From: Bacteroidota bacterium
GTDB lineage: Bacteria; Bacteroidota; Bacteroidia; NS11-12g; UBA9320
Direction: 5' to 3'
Assembly: GCA_947499775.1 (NCBI GenBank)
Contig: CANMPY010000074.1
Location: 1 to 7,915 of the forward strand
Length of the DNA: 7,915 nucleotides
Positions 5,635 to 7,915 of the stretch are shown one piece after another; the first letter of the stretch is position 1; the number at the start of each line of letters is the position of its first letter. Under the pieces are notes generated by a model that worked only from the letters and a program-made list of their open reading frames with translations, did no database searches and had not been told where the DNA came from. The position numbers and the translations under genes are program-made.

Positions 5635-6834
5635 CTATTTTAGTTTAATATCAGCATAGAAATCTAATAAATTTTGTATGACTGCTTGGTTCGCATATTT
5701 TGACCTTATTAATTCAACTCCATTTTGCCTTACCGAATTGAAGATTTCAGAATTGGATGATATTGCCATAAAATAGTTAACAAATTCCTCAGGTTTATCG
5801 GCTATTAATAAGTGCTTTCCATTTATATAATCAATACCTTGAGCACCTACTGATGTAGATATTACCAGCTTTGACGCTGCCATGGCTTCAAGTATTTTTA
5901 AACGTATGCCACTACCTGATAATAGGGGCACAACGGTGATGGCTTTGTCTTTTACAAAGTCGTAAGCATCATCTACTTCACCCGCCATTATTACATTTTC
6001 TATTTGCATTTTGCGTAAAAAGTCAGGCATGTTTTTACCTGCTATAAATAATTTGAAACGTTTATCAATCGCTAAAATTAATGGCCAAACTTCCTTTATA
6101 AACCATAGAACAGCTTCTACATTAGGCATCCATTCTAATGAACCTAAGTGGAATACATGAAATGGGTTTGCATTGATTGACGGTTGCCAATAGGCTGTAT
6201 CAATACCAGCTGGAGATACAAAAATGGGTTTGGTACATCCTAAATTTTTAAAAAGAATTCCGTCATCTATAGTCACAGGGACTAAGGCATCAAATTTATT
6301 AAGTATTTCTTTTTCGAATGCTTTTAGCCGTTTTGCCAATAAGGTTAAATACCATTGTTTTAATGATTTTTTTTCATTTGTAGCCAAACGCTGCCATATT
6401 TGATATTCAACGTTGTGCTGCCTTAGTATAATAGGCGCTTTGCTGTTTTGGCGCACTACATCGCAATACATCGCTACAAATGTCCCTTCTACTTGAATGA
6501 TATCGAAGGAATCGGCTAAGAGTATATTTTTTAATAATTTTTTAAATTTTTCGGAATAAAATCGGGATGCATTATACGATTTAGTTGTAAAGAGATTTAA
6601 AAAAGCAGAAATAGGGTTAAGGTTTGTATTAATATCAAACAAATGAACTTTTGCATATTTTGAAAGTTCATTTAAGGCGGCTTTTTTATCAATCCTGTGT
6701 TTAGTGCCATTTAAAGTAATGAGCGTAACCTCATGACCTGCTTCCGAAAATCCACGTGTATAATTATAGATACCAATGGTTCCTCCTTCATTTAAAGGAA
6801 AAGGAACGCGATGAGATACCTGTAATATTTTCAA
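5635..6834 (-). CDS. GT-B glycosyltransferase, GT4-like, group 1 family
   Basis: This 399-residue cytoplasmic GT-B enzyme transfers a sugar from an activated donor to an unknown acceptor. The N-terminal acceptor half (about 1-205) opens with MKILQVSHRVPFPLNEGG, a normal first strand and glycine loop, and includes RQHNVEYQIW (138-147). The C-terminal donor half has SPAGID (207-212), GSLEWMPN (231-238), and LLSGSGIRLKILEAMA (304-319). The latter holds the conserved Glu-rich nucleotide-sugar contact ending near Glu316. The start codon is TTG at 6834. The frame upstream carries no ATG or GTG before a TAA at 6858-6856, and homologues begin at exactly this MKIL. The gene follows the LptF/G-type permease by 7 bases, so they form one operon. 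That suggests envelope polysaccharide or LPS work, but the acceptor cannot be read from sequence. Confidence 0.92.
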   Translation of the reverse strand: MKILQVSHRVPFPLNEGGTIGIYNYTRGFSEAGHEVTLITLNGTKHRIDKKAALNELSKYAKVHLFDINTNLNPISAFLNLFTTKSYNASRFYSEKFKKLLKNILLADSFDIIQVEGTFVAMYCDVVRQNSKAPIILRQHNVEYQIWQRLATNEKKSLKQWYLTLLAKRLKAFEKEILNKFDALVPVTIDDGILFKNLGCTKPIFVSPAGIDTAYWQPSINANPFHVFHLGSLEWMPNVEAVLWFIKEVWPLILAIDKRFKLFIAGKNMPDFLRKMQIENVIMAGEVDDAYDFVKDKAITVVPLLSGSGIRLKILEAMAASKLVISTSVGAQGIDYINGKHLLIADKPEEFVNYFMAISSNSEIFNSVRQNGVELIRSKYANQAVIQNLLDFYADIKLK

Positions 6835-6841
6835 GAGTAAT

Positions 6842-7915
6842 TTATTTAGTACGTTTTATGAAGTGTATCATTTTTTTCCAATCTATACCTTTTTCAAAAA
6901 GTTTTGCATCAGAATTAGCTTTAACGGTTAATATTATGGCGAAAGGTAAAAGTATAAGTGTGCTCATCCATACTGAAATATAGGCTGGTAAAATTTCGCC
7001 TTTTGCTATTTTTTCGCCAATGAGATTTATTGAAAAATAAAAAATAAAAAGCACCACCGATACAACCATTGGCCAACCAAATCCACCACGCCTTATGATG
7101 GCACCCATTGGTGCACCTATGAAAAATAACAGAATACACGATATGGCCAAAGTATATTTCTTGTGCCATTCTACTTCATATTTTAATTGATTTTCACGTT
7201 GATTCAAAACATCACGATGACTGGTTTCGATAATACTGGCAATATTACGGGCGTATTGACGTGCACTTTCCAATATTTCAGGGGTGTAATTTTGTTTTTT
7301 AATCGGTTGAGGAAGCTCTATTTTATTTGCTTTTTCAGATTTGTTAGGCGTAGCGATGATGCTGTCATTTTTTTCGATTCGAACACCAGAAGTTTGAATT
7401 TCTTCGGCTTGATAGCTTTCATTTATTGAATTTTTTAATAGCCTAAAACTGCCTAACGACTCATAATATTTTTTGTTAAGTAAACTTGTATCAAATCGGT
7501 AATGCTTTGATGTGTCGAGCCCGAAATGAAAGTAAGGCAATAAAAACTGATAGGTAAGTTTTTGACGTTCAAGGATTATTTTTTTTAATGAATCAATTTT
7601 AGCGTTGAGTTCATTAACGTTCATCATTCTATAATCCTCTTTAAACAAGTCTTTTTGAGTGCGCTTAAACGATAAATCGGAAAGATCAATAGCAATGATT
7701 TGAGATTTAAATTTCATGACATTGTGTTGAAATGATTTGTAATAAGTAGGATTGTCAATCATTTCTTGGTATCTAACTCCATTTTCTAAGGATAGGACTA
7801 AGGTTTTTTCGTCGGGAGTCATTTCCATTCGTCCGCTTTTAGCCAGAAGAATGGTATTATTTCCTCTACCCGATCCTCTAACATATATTAAAATGTCTTC
7901 AATAGACTTTCCGTC
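6842..7915 (-). CDS. LptF/LptG-family permease, 5' end outside window
   Basis: This is a YjgP/YjgQ-type membrane subunit of the LptBFG ABC transporter, which pulls lipopolysaccharide from the inner membrane to the periplasmic bridge. The frame is open to the window edge, giving 357 residues. The methionine at 7828 is internal, since the frame continues 29 codons upstream (DGKSIEDILIYVRGSGRGNN...). The visible part starts in the periplasmic jelly-roll domain and continues through a long charged linker (about 160-210, rich in Lys, Glu and Ser). It ends with three membrane segments at about 255-275, 282-300 and 310-332. The block GAPMGAIIRRGGFGWPMVVS between the first two is the family hallmark. 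The N-terminal membrane segments are off the edge. LptF and LptG cannot be told apart from this fragment, and Bacteroidetes members are usually named only to family. The glycosyltransferase gene follows after 7 bases. Confidence 0.92.
   Translation of the reverse strand, partial: DGKSIEDILIYVRGSGRGNNTILLAKSGRMEMTPDEKTLVLSLENGVRYQEMIDNPTYYKSFQHNVMKFKSQIIAIDLSDLSFKRTQKDLFKEDYRMMNVNELNAKIDSLKKIILERQKLTYQFLLPYFHFGLDTSKHYRFDTSLLNKKYYESLGSFRLLKNSINESYQAEEIQTSGVRIEKNDSIIATPNKSEKANKIELPQPIKKQNYTPEILESARQYARNIASIIETSHRDVLNQRENQLKYEVEWHKKYTLAISCILLFFIGAPMGAIIRRGGFGWPMVVSVVLFIFYFSINLIGEKIAKGEILPAYISVWMSTLILLPFAIILTVKANSDAKLFEKGIDWKKMIHFIKRTK

Noticed and set aside
6921..7429. Open frames on both strands inside the permease gene
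   Set aside because: They are shadows of the LptF/G frame, with no start context or recognisable domain.

Overview
The window looks like housekeeping DNA from a member of the Bacteroidota (Bacteroidetes), with a foreign-looking stretch joined to its left end. The phylum call rests on protein style and on promoters of the Bacteroidetes form (TTTG, about 19 bases, TANNTTTG) upstream of rplU, the tRNA and the DUF1456 gene. It also rests on the absence of Shine-Dalgarno sequences before the start codons I checked.

Layout. Bases 1-423 hold an open frame of only about 28% GC (hand count over the first 400 bases) that ends in the first ~35 residues of a GmhB-like HAD phosphatase. Near base 400 it runs abruptly into the interior of an alkaline phosphatase gene (402-1394, +), which has lost its start and any signal peptide. 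A strong bidirectional terminator (1424-1458) separates this from the minus-strand block. That block reads, in transcription order, a small acidic hypothetical gene (3830-3486), prfB (3484-2389), tRNA-Leu(GAG) (2271-2187), rplU (2051-1740) and rpmA (1736-1479). cinA (3985-5229, +) diverges from the hypothetical gene. It converges on a single-domain DUF1456/YehS-like gene (5489-5244, -). A TTG-started GT-B glycosyltransferase (6834-5635, -) lies 7 bases downstream of an LptF/LptG-type permease that runs off the right edge (7915-6842, -).

Functionally, the middle is translation machinery (RF2, L21, L27, a leucine tRNA) plus NAD-salvage or cleanup (CinA). The right end is cell-envelope work (lipopolysaccharide export and glycosyl transfer). 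prfB is not one open frame. It needs the classical programmed +1 frameshift at CTT TGA C, and I annotate the full 364-residue product. I see no mobile element, CRISPR array or defence system. The features most worth a second look are the chimeric left end, the prfB frameshift site with its strong internal SD in a non-SD lineage, and the acidic gene coupled to prfB.
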